The notes beneath the pieces were generated by a model. That model was not told the origin of the DNA. It did not search any database and saw only the letters and a list, made by a program, of their open reading frames with translations. 64,000 nucleotides of DNA, taken from contig NC_133653.1 in the NCBI RefSeq assembly GCF_009905375.1, positions 83,881,092 through 83,945,091 of the forward strand, read 5' to 3'. Source of the DNA: Apium graveolens (lineage: Eukaryota; Streptophyta; Magnoliopsida; Apiales; Apiaceae). How positions within the stretch are numbered: the stretch's first letter is position 1; each line of letters starts with the position of its first letter. Below are positions 34,868-46,074 of the stretch, one piece after another. Made by a program: the position numbers and the translations under genes.

Positions 34868-36302
34868 TGTTAGGGCGAAAACATGCACTAATATTCACGC
34901 AAGTATACGCGTTCGCAAGTAATATAGAATACTTTCTAGTTCGTTCCCTCAGAGACTCAGACTAAGTTATTGTCTAATTAAACTCACTCACCAATGTATG
35001 ATTACTTCTCAATGTTAAGATAATAACACTTAAAATTGTTGATTAAATATTAACTATAATTAACTACTTAACTAACCACTTAACTAACACTTTAATTTAT
35101 CAATAATAAAACACTCATGAGATCACAACTTCATTATTACTTCCTTCTATAGCCATTGTTAATACCTTTAGCATGTGACAGTGATGACATTAATCGAATA
35201 ACACGAAACTGATAAAAGCCAACTTTCATTGTACTAATACCATTCTACCAAGCATCCACAATTAAGATAGAAGTTGAATAGTCATACAGAAATTGACAAC
35301 ACAACGATTTAAGCACAAGTTATCCCTTTTGATTACATAGGGCAAATAAAACTGTTAGAATTACCCATTAATCATGCATACTTACATGAACCTATGCTAG
35401 CATGGCAAGTTCTAAATCTCAAGATCCACCGTCGCTTCACAAGAGATTAACACCCTATCTTATATGTTCGCGACACACATAAGACGAATACGCGCAACCA
35501 ATACTAGATATCATGCAATCATCACACACTACAGTATTAAACAATTAACTAAAGAATTCCATAATAAATCCGTTGCAACCCCATGATCACGATTAGCCCA
35601 TAATAGAACTTATCGCCATCATGGGTTCATATGAAATCATGATAAACAACACAAGAAAATAATAACTAACTAATTATATTAAAACAGAGTACGTCACAAG
35701 AGTAAATAAGTCAAAGCAAGAAAACTAGCATCCAACGTTACAACGAAATAAGAATCACAAGAATATATGCTTCCTCTTCGCTGTAGTGTGCTAAATCGGT
35801 CTTCTTCCTTATCTCCTTCGCTTCTTGTGCAAAACACAATCTAAAACACAATCTCCTTCTTATTCTCTATGAAAACGTCTCAAATCTACTTATATAATAG
35901 TCCCATAAAACTCAGATTACATAGAAGTTGGAAGCCAAACAGAAGTAGAAGTCTAAAATAATTCATCTTTTTCCCCGACCCTGCGCGGCCGCTCAGCATT
36001 TCTGCGCGGGCGCGCAAGGCTGCTGCGCGGCCGCTCAGCATTGTTGCGCGGGCGCGCAGGACCCTACTGGAAAAATTCCAGGTTTGCTCCGTTTCTTCGC
36101 CGTAAACTGCCCGTTCTTTTCCTCTCGCAATGGTGAACACATGCCAAGGCTTATTCTTGATGATTCCTCCTCCGAAATGCAACTAATACCCTGAAATGCA
36201 TAAACACTAAAAAAACGCATCAAATACACAAAATACTTGATTTCAAGACACCAATTTAAACCATTTTAAGACGTTCCAACTGGTATAAAATACCACTTAT
36301 CA
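34868..36302 (-). mobile_element. 5' LTR of the Athila-like element
   Basis: 1435 bp. In element sense it starts TGATAAGTGG at 36302 and ends CGCCCTAACA at 34868. A minus-strand TATATAAG box lies at about 35890-35897, with GC-rich repeats 85-165 bases upstream (35981-36060). Confidence 0.85.
35981..36060 (-). repeat. two GC-rich 42-bp repeats in the Athila LTR promoter
   Basis: Copies at 35981-36018 and 36023-36060, each holding CTGCGCGGCCGCTCAGCATT and TGCGCGGGCGCGCA. It is an isolated CpG-rich island in an AT-rich LTR, upstream of the TATA box. Confidence 0.88.
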
Positions 36303-38225
36303 GGTACTAGGGTCCAGACTTTATTTCTTTCAAATTCATTTAACTCTTCCTGCATTGCTTGCACCCAATCAGCATCTTGAAGAGCTTTTTCCACTTTCTT
36401 TGGTTCAGTCTGAGAGAGAAAGGAATTATAAAGACATTCGTTTGAAGTAGCTGTTCTAGTTCTGACACCTGCATTAGGATTTCCAATAATTAAATCAGGT
36501 GTATGTGATTTAGTCCACTTCCTTGCAGATGGAAGGTTTTCTCTAGAAGTGGATGCTCCCCCATGATCGATGCCATCTTCATCAACATCTTCTGATGCTC
36601 CCCCTGAAACTATGCTCTCTGAGTTGGATCCTTCAGTATTTAAGTTTTCAGAACTATCAGAACATGGCTTATCAGAACTTGATGAATCAGAACTTAAAGA
36701 GCCAGTTGTATGTTCTGATGCTTCTTGAGATGTGGTTGTATCTTCAGTATGCTCCCCCTGCACAGATGCATCTTCTTTTGACGTAGTCACCACAGTTTCA
36801 ATGACATCAGAGTTTAATCCATCAGAGTTTGCAGTATCAGGACTTAGATTGTCAGGGTTTTCAGTATCAAAATTTACTTCTTCATTTTCGAATCTCAGCT
36901 GATCATGATCATTGAAATCTTCAAGTCCAGTAATCTTCTTATCATCAAAAGAGACATTGATAGATTCCATGACCACCCTTTTGCTCAAGTTGTAGACTCT
37001 GAAGGCTTTTATGGAAAGTGGATATCCAACAAAGATTCCTTCATCAGCTTTTAGATCAAATTTGGATAGCTGTTCAGGGTGAGTCTTAAGAACAAAACAC
37101 TTACATCCAAATACATGAAAATACTTCAGATTTGGCTTCTTTTTCTTCACCATCTCATATGGTGTCTTTCCATGCTTGTTAATGAGTGTTGCATTCTGAG
37201 TAAAATAAGAAGTCTGCACAGCTTCAGCCCAAAAATAGGTTGGTAGCTTTGCTTCATCAAGCATAGTTCGTGAAGCTTCAATGAGAATTCTATTCTTTCT
37301 TTCAACAACTCCATTTTGCTGTGGAGTTCTAGGAGCAGAAAATTTCTGCTTGATTCCATGGTCTTCGCAGAACTCTTCCATTGTAAAATTTTTGAACTCA
37401 GTGCCATTATCACTTCTTATTATTTTCACAGAGTCTTTAACCAATTTATCCAGTTGCTTGACATGATCAATCAAGATAGATGCAGTTTCACTTTTTGTGT
37501 GCAAGAAATACACCCATGTGTTTCTGGTGAACTCATCCACTATGACCATAGCATATTTCTTCTTTGCAATAGACATGACATTTACTGGACCAAATAGATC
37601 AATATATAGTAGGTGATAAGGCTCAAGAATTGATGATTCAGTCTTGCTCTTGAATGAAGATTTCCTTTGTTTAGCCTTCTGACAAGAATCACAAAGCCCA
37701 TCAGGAGCAAATACTGACTTTGGCAGTCCTCTCACAAGATCTTTCTTGACTAATTCATTTATATTTTTGAAATTTAAATGAGAGAGTTTCTTATGCCAGT
37801 TCCAGCTTTCTTCAATTGACGCTCTACTCATCAGACAGATTGCAGAACCATCAATACTTGTTGAAAGCTTGGCTTCATAAATGTTACCATGCCTGTATCC
37901 TTTCAGAACAACTTTACCTGTAGATTTGCTTACAATTTCACAGTGTTCTTCAAAGAAATCCACATGATAACCTCTGTCACAGATTTGACTAACACTCAGC
38001 AGATTGTGTTTAAGTCCTAAGACCAGAGCTACTTCTTTAATGATGACATTCCCAAGATTGATATTGCCATATCCCAATGTTTTTCCAATGTTGTCATCTC
38101 CATAAGAAACACTTGGGCCAGCCTTCTCCACAAAGTCTGATAGCAGGGCTTTATTTCCAGTCATATGTCCTAAACATCCACTGTCCAGAACTAGGATGTT
38201 TTTTCAGTTGCCCTGCAATCACAAA
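36303..38225 (-). pseudogene. pol: copia protease and integrase of the second Sirevirus-like element
   Basis: In frame with the upstream gag but separated by three stops within 45 bases (38190-38235). Protease active site DSGCLGHMTG at about 38190-38160. Pre-integrase: WHKKLSHLNFKNI and CDSCQKAKQRK. Integrase core: YIDLFGPVNV, RSDNGTEF, NGVVERKNR. A long acidic Ser/Thr/Asp-rich linker (about 36830-36560) follows, then PSARKWTKSHTPDLIIGNP and NEFERNKVWTLVP, the point just before RT where the Athila LTR starts. The last residues of the open frame (DKWYFIPVGTS) come from that LTR. Confidence 0.86.
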
Positions 38226-38230
38226 GACCA

Positions 38231-40561
38231 CTACTGATCAGTTTTAAGGACCCAGACTTGCTTGAATCCTTTGGCCTTATTAAGTTTGTTAACATTTGTA
38301 GCGGATTTAGCATCAGAGTTTATGTTAACATTTTTCTTATCAGAATTTACACTATCAGACTTTGAATCAGTACTTACACTAGAAGGAACAATGCTAACTT
38401 TCTTTAAAGAAGGTTTTATTTGATAATAATCATAGTACAAACTATGATATTCCTTACAAGTATAAATGGAATGCCATAAACTACCACAATGAAAACAAGG
38501 ATTTTGTGGCTTATATCTAACAGACTGACTCTTAACTCCTGACTTTGAAGGTAAGGAGTTTATGTTCTTATTCTTCCTGCAAAAAGAAGCCAGATGGTTA
38601 GAACTTCCACAGTTATGACACGTTTCTCTAGGAGCATCAGGAACAGGCTTATAATCATTGCTTTTATTCACACCTTCCTTTCCATTCCTATTTTTCCTAG
38701 GTGATTTTACCTTGTTTGCATTCTTAACTTCTTTCAGCTTATGCTTAAGCTGCTTCTTTGGCATTAAGCCTACGTTTACTTCAGTTGTCTTTTCCTGTTT
38801 TAGTTTGTCAGAAGTTAATTCCTTTTTAACTTCTGATTTCTCAGTTTCAGACTTTACAGCTACAAACTTAACAGGTTTTAACTTTGGCTTTTGTTTAACA
38901 ACTATAGGCTTAATATCTACAGTTCTTTTATCATTCTTATCATCTCCATAACCTAAGCCCTCTTTCCAGTTTCCACTACTTAACAAATTCTGAGTTGTTC
39001 TGCCAGAGTTAGTCCAAGTCCTGATAATCTCTCTTTCCTTTTCTAACTCAGTTTTTAGAGATTCATTCATTTTAAGTACTTCATCCCTAACATAGAAAGC
39101 ATCATCTCTATCTTTCTGAGTTTGATGGAACATGACTAACTCTTTTTCTAAATAATCATTCCTCTTTTTACAAGCAAGATTTTTAGAAGTTAATCTTTCA
39201 CATGTTAAAGTTTGATCTCTATAGCTAATAAACATGGTTTTAAGATATCTTCTCAACTCATTAATATCATCAGTATGAAAGGCATAAGTAGTTTGAGGTA
39301 CCTTTAACTCAGCAGCTTCAGGACTGCTATCAGCATTTGCCATATCAGCATTTGCCATCAAGGCATAGTTCTTCTCACTTTCAGAATCTGAAGTATCTGT
39401 CCATCTTTTCTTTTTTGTGACTAGAGCCTTGCCTTTGTCACTCTTCACTTTCTTGCAATCAGGAGATATGTGGCCTTTCTCACCACAGTTGTAGCATTTG
39501 ACATTTGTGTAATCTCCTCTGTCAGACTTCCCTCCTTTGCCTTCAGATTTTCTAAAATTCCTCTTATCAGAACTTGCACCTTTCCTGGAAAACTTCTTTC
39601 CCTTCCTGTATGCAATCCCTGTGATTCCTTTCACCATAAGAGCACACAGCTTCATCATCTCTTCATCAGCATCCATCTCAGGTGAGCTTTCAGTTTCTGA
39701 GTCACCATCACTATCAGAACTTGATGACTCAGTATCAGACTTTGTGAAGAGCGCTTTACCCTTGTCTTTCCTTGAGGTAGCTGCCTTAGGGGATTCTTCT
39801 TCAGCCTTAAGAGCAACTGTTCTTGACTTTCCTCCTTTCCTCTTGCTTCTTTGTTCCATCTCAAGTTTATGAGTCTTGAGCATCCCATAGATTTCATCAA
39901 GAGTTGTTTCTTTAAGACTATAGTTGTCTCTTATGATTGTGGCCTTCAAATCCCAGTTTTCAGGAAGAGCTAACAAGAATTTAAGGTTTGAATCTTCAAG
40001 ATCATACTCCTTATCAACCAGTGACAAATCATTCAAGAGTTTGATAAATCTATAATATAAATCAGTCAATGACTCATTAGCCTTTGAGTCAAAGTGTTCA
40101 TACTCTTGAGTGAGTATTGTCTTCCTGTTCTTCTTAATCAAATCAGTTCCCTGACATCTTGTTTCCAAGGCATCCCATATCTCCTTTGCAGTTTTGCAGT
40201 TTATTACCCTGTTTGACATTATATTATCAATGGCACTATGCAGTAAGTGTCGTACCTTAGCATCCTTAGCAATTGATGCGATATCTTCAGCAGTGTAATC
40301 ACTCTTCTCTTTTGGTACAGACTTTGCTGTTTCACCTGCAACTGCAACAACGAGTTTTATTGGATTGTGAGGTCCTTCCTTGATTCTATCAAGATATTCT
40401 GGATCTGTAGCTTCCAGAAACATAGTCATCCTCACCTTCCATGTGGGATATTCAGATGGTTTCAATATGGGAACTCTAATAGCCTCATATCGACTATGGA
40501 TTTGTGTCTTTGGAGGTTCTTCAGTTTTGGTGGGCTTAGTTGGAGTTTCTACTTCAGACAT
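38231..40561 (-). CDS. gag: gag of the second Sirevirus-like element, 776 residues, open frame
   Basis: This is the longest intact frame in the window. Starts MSEVETPTKPTKTEE at 40561. Residues 20-240 form the copia gag domain (VPILKPSEYPTWKVRMTMF, CKTAKEIWDALE, YEHFDSKANESL, FLLALPENW). A Lys/Ser/Asp-rich region follows, then three CCHC knuckles: CYNCGEKGHISPDC, CHNCGSSNHLASFC and CFHCGSLWHSIYTC. A coiled-coil stretch lies between the first and second. Three knuckles and this length fit large Sirevirus gags. The frame ends FKQVWVLKTDQ before a run of stops leading into pol. No start other than this Met is needed. Confidence 0.85.
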   Translation of the reverse strand: MSEVETPTKPTKTEEPPKTQIHSRYEAIRVPILKPSEYPTWKVRMTMFLEATDPEYLDRIKEGPHNPIKLVVAVAGETAKSVPKEKSDYTAEDIASIAKDAKVRHLLHSAIDNIMSNRVINCKTAKEIWDALETRCQGTDLIKKNRKTILTQEYEHFDSKANESLTDLYYRFIKLLNDLSLVDKEYDLEDSNLKFLLALPENWDLKATIIRDNYSLKETTLDEIYGMLKTHKLEMEQRSKRKGGKSRTVALKAEEESPKAATSRKDKGKALFTKSDTESSSSDSDGDSETESSPEMDADEEMMKLCALMVKGITGIAYRKGKKFSRKGASSDKRNFRKSEGKGGKSDRGDYTNVKCYNCGEKGHISPDCKKVKSDKGKALVTKKKRWTDTSDSESEKNYALMANADMANADSSPEAAELKVPQTTYAFHTDDINELRRYLKTMFISYRDQTLTCERLTSKNLACKKRNDYLEKELVMFHQTQKDRDDAFYVRDEVLKMNESLKTELEKEREIIRTWTNSGRTTQNLLSSGNWKEGLGYGDDKNDKRTVDIKPIVVKQKPKLKPVKFVAVKSETEKSEVKKELTSDKLKQEKTTEVNVGLMPKKQLKHKLKEVKNANKVKSPRKNRNGKEGVNKSNDYKPVPDAPRETCHNCGSSNHLASFCRKNKNINSLPSKSGVKSQSVRYKPQNPCFHCGSLWHSIYTCKEYHSLYYDYYQIKPSLKKVSIVPSSVSTDSKSDSVNSDKKNVNINSDAKSATNVNKLNKAKGFKQVWVLKTDQ

Positions 40562-40602
40562 GATTATTTTTGGATCTTAAACTGTTTATGTGTTAACAGA
40601 TA

Positions 40603-40615
40603 GGCTCTGATACCA
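40603..40615 (-). other. primer-binding site, initiator-Met tRNA type
   Basis: Minus-strand TGGTATCAGAGCC, two bases inside the LTR end. Confidence 0.88.
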
Positions 40616-40617
40616 CT

Positions 40618-41223
40618 TGTTAGGTCACACACACTGTAGAAGGGGGTTGAATACAGTGTATAGCACAATCAAATCGAATTCAAATAACACAAGTAACAAA
40701 AAACAGACTTTATTCAAAGCAATAAACTATGTTACAATATGGAACTGTCCTCTCTCATTGATGAACAAATAACACGAGAGCTGCTAGGGTTACAATAAAT
40801 AATATTCTCGATAATGATAACACTTATAGTGTAAACCCTATGTCTGTGTTTATATACTACACAGTTACAAGATAATCGCTAATTGATATGGAATATAATT
40901 CTGCTTCCTAAAATATATCAATCAGATATCTTTTCTTCCAAGTATTCTATTCTTCATAGAATTCCTTCTTCATGCAAATCTCTTCTTACATTTGTCTCGA
41001 TCTTCTCTTTCTTCAATCAGCCACCTTCCTTATCTGAACATTTCCTTTAAGTCCTGATATTATCTTCTCATAAATATCTCCTGAACCTTAAGTACTGATG
41101 ACTTAAGTTCTGACTTCAGTATAAGTGCTGATTTCAGTTAAGTACTGATTTATCCTGTTTAAGTAAGATCTGAAAACTAAACATAAATCATATTAGTCAT
41201 GACATTATCAAATATATCTAACA
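40618..41223 (-). mobile_element. 5' LTR of the second Sirevirus-like element, 606 bp
   Basis: In element sense it starts TGTTAGATATATTTGATAAT at 41223 and ends GTGTGACCTAACA at 40618. A minus-strand TATATAAAC box is at about 40848-40856. Unlike the element at 1-8559, this LTR lacks ATCCGTCG motifs. Confidence 0.82.
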
Positions 41224-41300
41224 TATCTAGTAATAATAAGAAGGTTGTGTTAAGACCCCTCCAAATTCCTTTATCTGTCAAACAAACCTTAATAACTTAT
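41224..41300. other. short interval between second Sirevirus-like LTR and gypsy C LTR
   Basis: 77 bp. A frame reads through it (VLRPLQIPLSVKQTLITYDP) into the first 71 bp before the main LTR start at 41372. It may be the old host sequence, but no identity can be given. Confidence 0.35.
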
Positions 41301-44300
41301 GATCCAGTTACATACACTGCACTATATCCTGATGTCCAACCATTTGAACCTCAACCATCATCACCTACCACTGTAATATCCGGGATATATCGTGTAATTA
41401 TTTTTGCTGATAAATAATTATTATATATGTTCAGTATCTATTCTGTGAATTATTTGTTAAGTGTTAAATGTGTTTGGATGTTTAAAAATAATATTAATTG
41501 AGTATTTTAAATTTTTTATGTCCAAAATAAAAAATAGATAATTGTCATATCTTCCTGTTTATTTTTATGATGATTTATGATTTTATAGGAAATATATGGA
41601 TTTTATAGGAAATATATGGATTTTATAAAATCTTTTTCCGAGTATTTAAAAACTATTTTATACAATCGGGAACCAACCGACGTCATCCGTTTTTACGTTT
41701 TTATAACCCGAAACTCTTCCAAGAACTCCTTCCTAACCTAATTGTAATATTTCGAGCATTTTCCATGTTTCGACTTTTTCGATCCGGCGTATGGTTTATC
41801 ATGCGCGGGTCCCGGCGCAATATTTTCGATACATTATTCGTTTCGGTAAATCAATAAAACTCGTATTTTTGATAAACGGGATCTTTTTAATAAACTATCA
41901 CAAGTATCACCTCGTAATACGTGTAAACAGGCGCTGAGACCAAGACCGCAGTACAAGTTGTACTGATTTGGATATTTATCCCGAAAACCGGTACCGTTTG
42001 GATCAGTGTTTACAAATAAACGTACCATTTTATATATGAAATGATCCAACGGGATACTAATTTTCCGTAATTATAAATAGCCTTTACCGTATTTTATTTC
42101 ATACCAGAAATCATTTGCAAACAGTATTTACAGTGTTTTTACAGAGAAAATACTATAATTATAAACTGTTCTTCGTAATCAAACACAAATTCGGAGGCGT
42201 TACCGATATCGGATTAAGGCGTGCATATACTCGAATTGAAGCGTGAAAAATTTCCTATCTGATTCAGCCATCAATTTCAACCCAGAATCAAAGGTTATTT
42301 TCCTATAAACTATTTTATATTCGAATTATTAAGAATTAAAAGTGTGAATTTTTGTCCGAGTTATTGTTTGGATGATTTGATGCTTGCATGTTGTAGATCT
42401 TTTCTTCCTGATCATTTTGGTATGTCATATGATCGATTTGGAGTTCAATAACATGTTCAAATTAGGGTTTGATTCTCGAATTGTATAATTAGGGTTTATA
42501 TTCGTTTGAATGTTCTTGATTAAAATTAGGGGTTTCCTATTTAGGGATTATCAGATGTTCTAAAGGGGTGGGTTTTGTTCCCCTTGAAATTTGCAATCTA
42601 TTCATATATAGCACGTTATCAGACGATTCCTGGATCGAATGGAGTTGTCGTTTGAAGTTTCGCCGGTTTTTATATAAACTTGCCGGCGGGGAGTTTTTGT
42701 TTCGATCGTTTCGATCGATTTCGGATGTGTTTGCAGATTATGTTTGCATAATTGAATTGCATATGGTTTATTCTTGAATTCTGGAGTGTTTCACGGCCAC
42801 TCGAGGCCTCTGTCACGTTTCCGGCGAGCTCGGTGTCACCGGCAATGGCGACGCCGGCGACATGGTAAAGAAGGTGGTCAAACTACAGTTTGACCCCTGT
42901 AGTTTGATCAACCTTACAGTTTAGTCCCTGTATTTTTATAAGTTTTAAAAATAAGATTTCTATTTACAAACTTGTAAAAATAGTATTTCTATTTTATTAA
43001 TTTTCAAAAATAGGATTTCTTTTATAAAAATCATTTAAAAAATTGTTTTTAATTTACAAAAATTCCAATAACTATTATTTAAATTCCAAAAATTGTTTTT
43101 AATTCAAAAATAAATCTGAATTAATTAGTTAATTAATTTCAGTTAATATTTAATTGATTAATTGGTCAATTAATTCGAATATTGATTGATTAATTTCTTT
43201 AATTAATTATTAATTGATTTTAATTAATTATTTAATTAGATTTAATTATTTAAAAATGATTTAAAAATTCTGAAAAATAATTTCGAGCTTTAAAATATTA
43301 ATTTAAATTATTTTCAAGGCTCGATAATTATTATAAAATTGTTTTGAAGCCAGATTTGGCCAACCGAACCTTGTTTATTACTCTGAAATTGATCCAACGA
43401 CCCGTTTTAATTCTGAAAAATGTTTCAAAAATCATTTTAAATACCCAAAAGCCTGTTTATGACCCGAGACTCCTTTATAAATGATATATCATTGATTGTT
43501 TGACGTGTTATATGCTATATGTGTGACTTGTTGATTAACTGTCGGTCTATATGTTCGGTGTTTACTTTTTTATAGCGTAACTTTCAATCCGTTAATCGGA
43601 TTTGGGTGAAACGAAGGGTAGATAGAAGTGTATGTCGAGTAGAATCGTATAAGAAGAGTATTGATAGATGCTTATGATATGTGTGAAGAAGAGGCAAGGC
43701 GTAGGGAAGGGAAACAGATAGTCAAGGAGTAACGGTTGTGATTGGAAGTTAGTGCAGTATAGCAAGCTAGTACCAGGCAAGTGTTCTGAACTTTCTCGAG
43801 ATATACTGTAGTTGATTGATAATCATGTTTTATATTGCAAGTGCTCTGAAGCACTGAGCCCTAAACCCTGATTCCAGATATTGATCTTGAGCCATAAACC
43901 GAATTATTTCTAAACCATTGATTGTTCTATACCCAAATACGAACCTTAAATATACGATACTACTCCACAAATACATACAAACTAAATACCAAACACTGAA
44001 CCAGATTACTTACATATTCAAACCATTGTATCTTATGCTTTGAAAGACCAAATCCTTGAAACCTTGGAAACGTTGATTCCTTTGTTATCCAATTCTTTTA
44101 TTACCTAACATCCAAGCTTTGAAAATGCCATATTGATCCTTATGAAGATTGAAACCATTTCATTATCGAACATCCAATGTTGTTTATGATTCTGTTTATT
44201 GCTTTATATTGTTTATTCTGTTATTATATTGGAATTGGATTATTTTTATAAAATTGTGGACCAGATTCGTGGTCAGACCATATAAATGGTCAAGTTAGGC

Positions 44301-44897
44301 CAATGTGTGCCTTGGATCCAGTAGTCAGAGCAGTGCTGTGTGCTTTGCTTGGGGTCAGTGCGTGACTGATCAACAGCCTAACCTTGGTTTTTAAAATGAA
44401 AATATAATATCCAATTCTAAATCATAATTCATTGTTCACTTGATATCATAACCCTTTTCACTTGATGATCATTATTCTCAATTTTGTCATTGTGACTTGC
44501 TGAGCTAGTTAGCTCATTTGTGCGATGTTGTTTATGTTCTTTTCCAGTTAAGAAGGAACCTGTTGGTAACGCGGATCCCTAGTCCAGCGCAAGAGCTAGG
44601 GGTTCAGGTTGATCGAGTTAAGCTAGTAGGCACATTTTGGAGTAATTTAAGTTTGTAAAAATTTGTAAAAATGTTTAATACTCAGTTCTGAGTTTGGATA
44701 GTTGGGATTTGAACGGTTTGTAATATAAGTGTGTATTTGGCTTATGTGCATACTTTAAGCTGTTGCGGTCCGTGGTAGTTGGGAAGTAGGGTCACTACAT
44801 ATTATTATTATCTTTATTATTGTTATAAGCAGGTTATAAATAAGATGTGTGTATGTGTGGACCCCAAACTTCTGACCCAGGTTTGGAGGGCACCACA
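41301..44897 (+). mobile_element. 5' LTR of gypsy C, about 3.6 kb
   Basis: Matches the 3' LTR from 60867 onward. The first 12 bases of the 3' LTR (TGTAATATCCGG) have no counterpart here. A second TGTAATATCCGGGAT start is at 41372. TATA box TATAAATAG at 42072-42080. A 20-bp unit GATTTTATAGGAAATATATG is doubled near 41580-41625. It ends GGAGGGCACCACA. Confidence 0.82.
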
Positions 44898-44901
44898 GGT
44901 T

Positions 44902-44913
44902 TGGTATCAGAGC
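44902..44913 (+). other. primer-binding site, initiator-Met tRNA type
   Basis: TGGTATCAGAGC, four bases after the LTR end. Confidence 0.88.
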
Positions 44914-45095
44914 TACAGGTTATAAGTCACTGACACAAGCCTAGGTTGACGGGAATGAGTAGAGGGTTAGGATTATAAGTAAGGAATAGAAAAATAGGAC
45001 GTTGAGAGGATGAGTGCTACGGTATAATAGGTATTAGTATGATTCACGTCGTAGTTCGATATTCTTATATTGCAATATGATTTGAGATAACAGCG

Positions 45096-45608
45096 ATGAC
45101 CGACTCTTTCATTCCCGTATCGGCTGATCACTCAGAGCCTTCAGTTGGAGTACCGTCTTCAGATCCATGTCCTGTTGTTCCACCAGTGTTGGCTATTCTA
45201 CTTCCACCTGTATTGCAGCCTGTACCACTGCAGGCTATTCCACCCCCAGGCATAAGGCCACCTATCAGAGGACCCCCACCTGCTGATTCAGGCTTTACTG
45301 GTCATTCAGTTACAGGAGTACCTTTCCAGTTCTCTTCCTATCCTGTCCCATATCATCAGTTGGAGGCTTTCCTTATGGAGCAGCGATTCCTACAGGGTCA
45401 GATTCAGGAGTTATTGTATATCATGCGTACCAGAGAGGTTGGGAGTGGTGAGAGGCAACTCAGAGAGAGGCTCCAGGTGTTTCGTAGAGCAGCTCCTATG
45501 AGGATTGCTGAGGCTACACATGAGGACATCACCCCTGATTTTCTAGTGGAGTGGACTAAGTGGGTTTTAGAGGAGCTTGAGGAGATTGGAGGTCCATACA
45601 TGCCATGA
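45096..45608 (+). CDS. Pro-rich leader ORF upstream of gypsy C gag, 170 residues
   Basis: Intact frame with its own ATG, MTDSFIPVSADHSEP. The first 75 residues are very proline-rich (VVPPVLAILLPPVLQPVPL); the rest is predicted helical and charged (RQLRERLQVFRRAAP, EWTKWVLEELEEIGG). It lies between PBS and gag, where chromovirus B has ORF 27932-28741 of the same make-up. No catalytic motif. It could be a separate leader protein or an unspliced first exon of gag: an AT-rich, T-rich stretch ending TTCTATACAG precedes the next ATG at 46075. Function unknown. Confidence 0.6.
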   Translation: MTDSFIPVSADHSEPSVGVPSSDPCPVVPPVLAILLPPVLQPVPLQAIPPPGIRPPIRGPPPADSGFTGHSVTGVPFQFSSYPVPYHQLEAFLMEQRFLQGQIQELLYIMRTREVGSGERQLRERLQVFRRAAPMRIAEATHEDITPDFLVEWTKWVLEELEEIGGPYMP

Positions 45609-46074
45609 GTCAGAGATCCAGAGATGGAGATGTTGATCAGTGTTGTTATTGTTGTGTAGTATGTACAGTAGTGTGTAGTATGTATCAGTAGACTTTTGAG
45701 TTGTATTTATAGAATAGAGCTGCTGACTAGTGAGTAGGTTGTTGTACCCTTTTGCTTTTATTTCAGAAGCGTCTTTACACTTGTACTACCTAAAACTTTT
45801 GATCTATATATATCAGTACCTTTTCTTTTCCAGCATTGTCATTTATTTTACTGCACCTGTTTTACTTTACCTTATTTATTACACCAGTTATACCCCTGTG
45901 ATACCATGTACCCTGCTCCCTTAACTGTTTATATTCTGTAAGAAGCATGCAATTTACTTAGTTCAACTGTTACAACTGTTTTCAAAAATATATATTTCTG
46001 TTTTTACAAAACTTTTCTTTTATGCAAAAGATTTGATTTAAAAGCTAAATAAGTTGTTTGATTCTATACAGAAA
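45609..46074 (+). other. AT-rich leader between Pro-rich ORF and gag
   Basis: No ORF. It begins with TGTGTAGTATGTA repeats (about 45652-45690), is T-rich in its second half and ends TCTATACAG just before AAAATG. It has the look of an intron 3' end, but no donor is clear. Confidence 0.35.

Larger units (their letters stand above)
32079..36302 (-). mobile_element. Athila-like Ty3/gypsy element, 3' part missing
   Basis: Minus-strand order: 5' LTR (36302-34868), TGGCGCC-type PBS, gag, protease, then truncation at 32079 just as the RT would begin. RT, RNase H, integrase and the 3' LTR are absent. The LTR start TGATAAGTGGTATTTT abuts the second Sirevirus-like pol exactly, showing insertion there. 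The target bases beside it are GTACC on the minus strand. Confidence 0.82.
36303..41223 (-). mobile_element. second Sirevirus-like copia element, 3' part missing
   Basis: Minus-strand order: 5' LTR (41223-40618), Met PBS, long gag with three zinc knuckles, protease and integrase. It is cut at the integrase-RT linker (36303) by the Athila-like LTR. RT, RNase H and 3' LTR are not found on the far side. Confidence 0.82.

Noticed and set aside
41199..41417. Possible host exon fragment (TALYPDVQPFEPQPSSPTT)
   Set aside because: Frame crosses an LTR end, an interval and another LTR start; no splice sites or known domain. Kept only as a finding about the LTR start.
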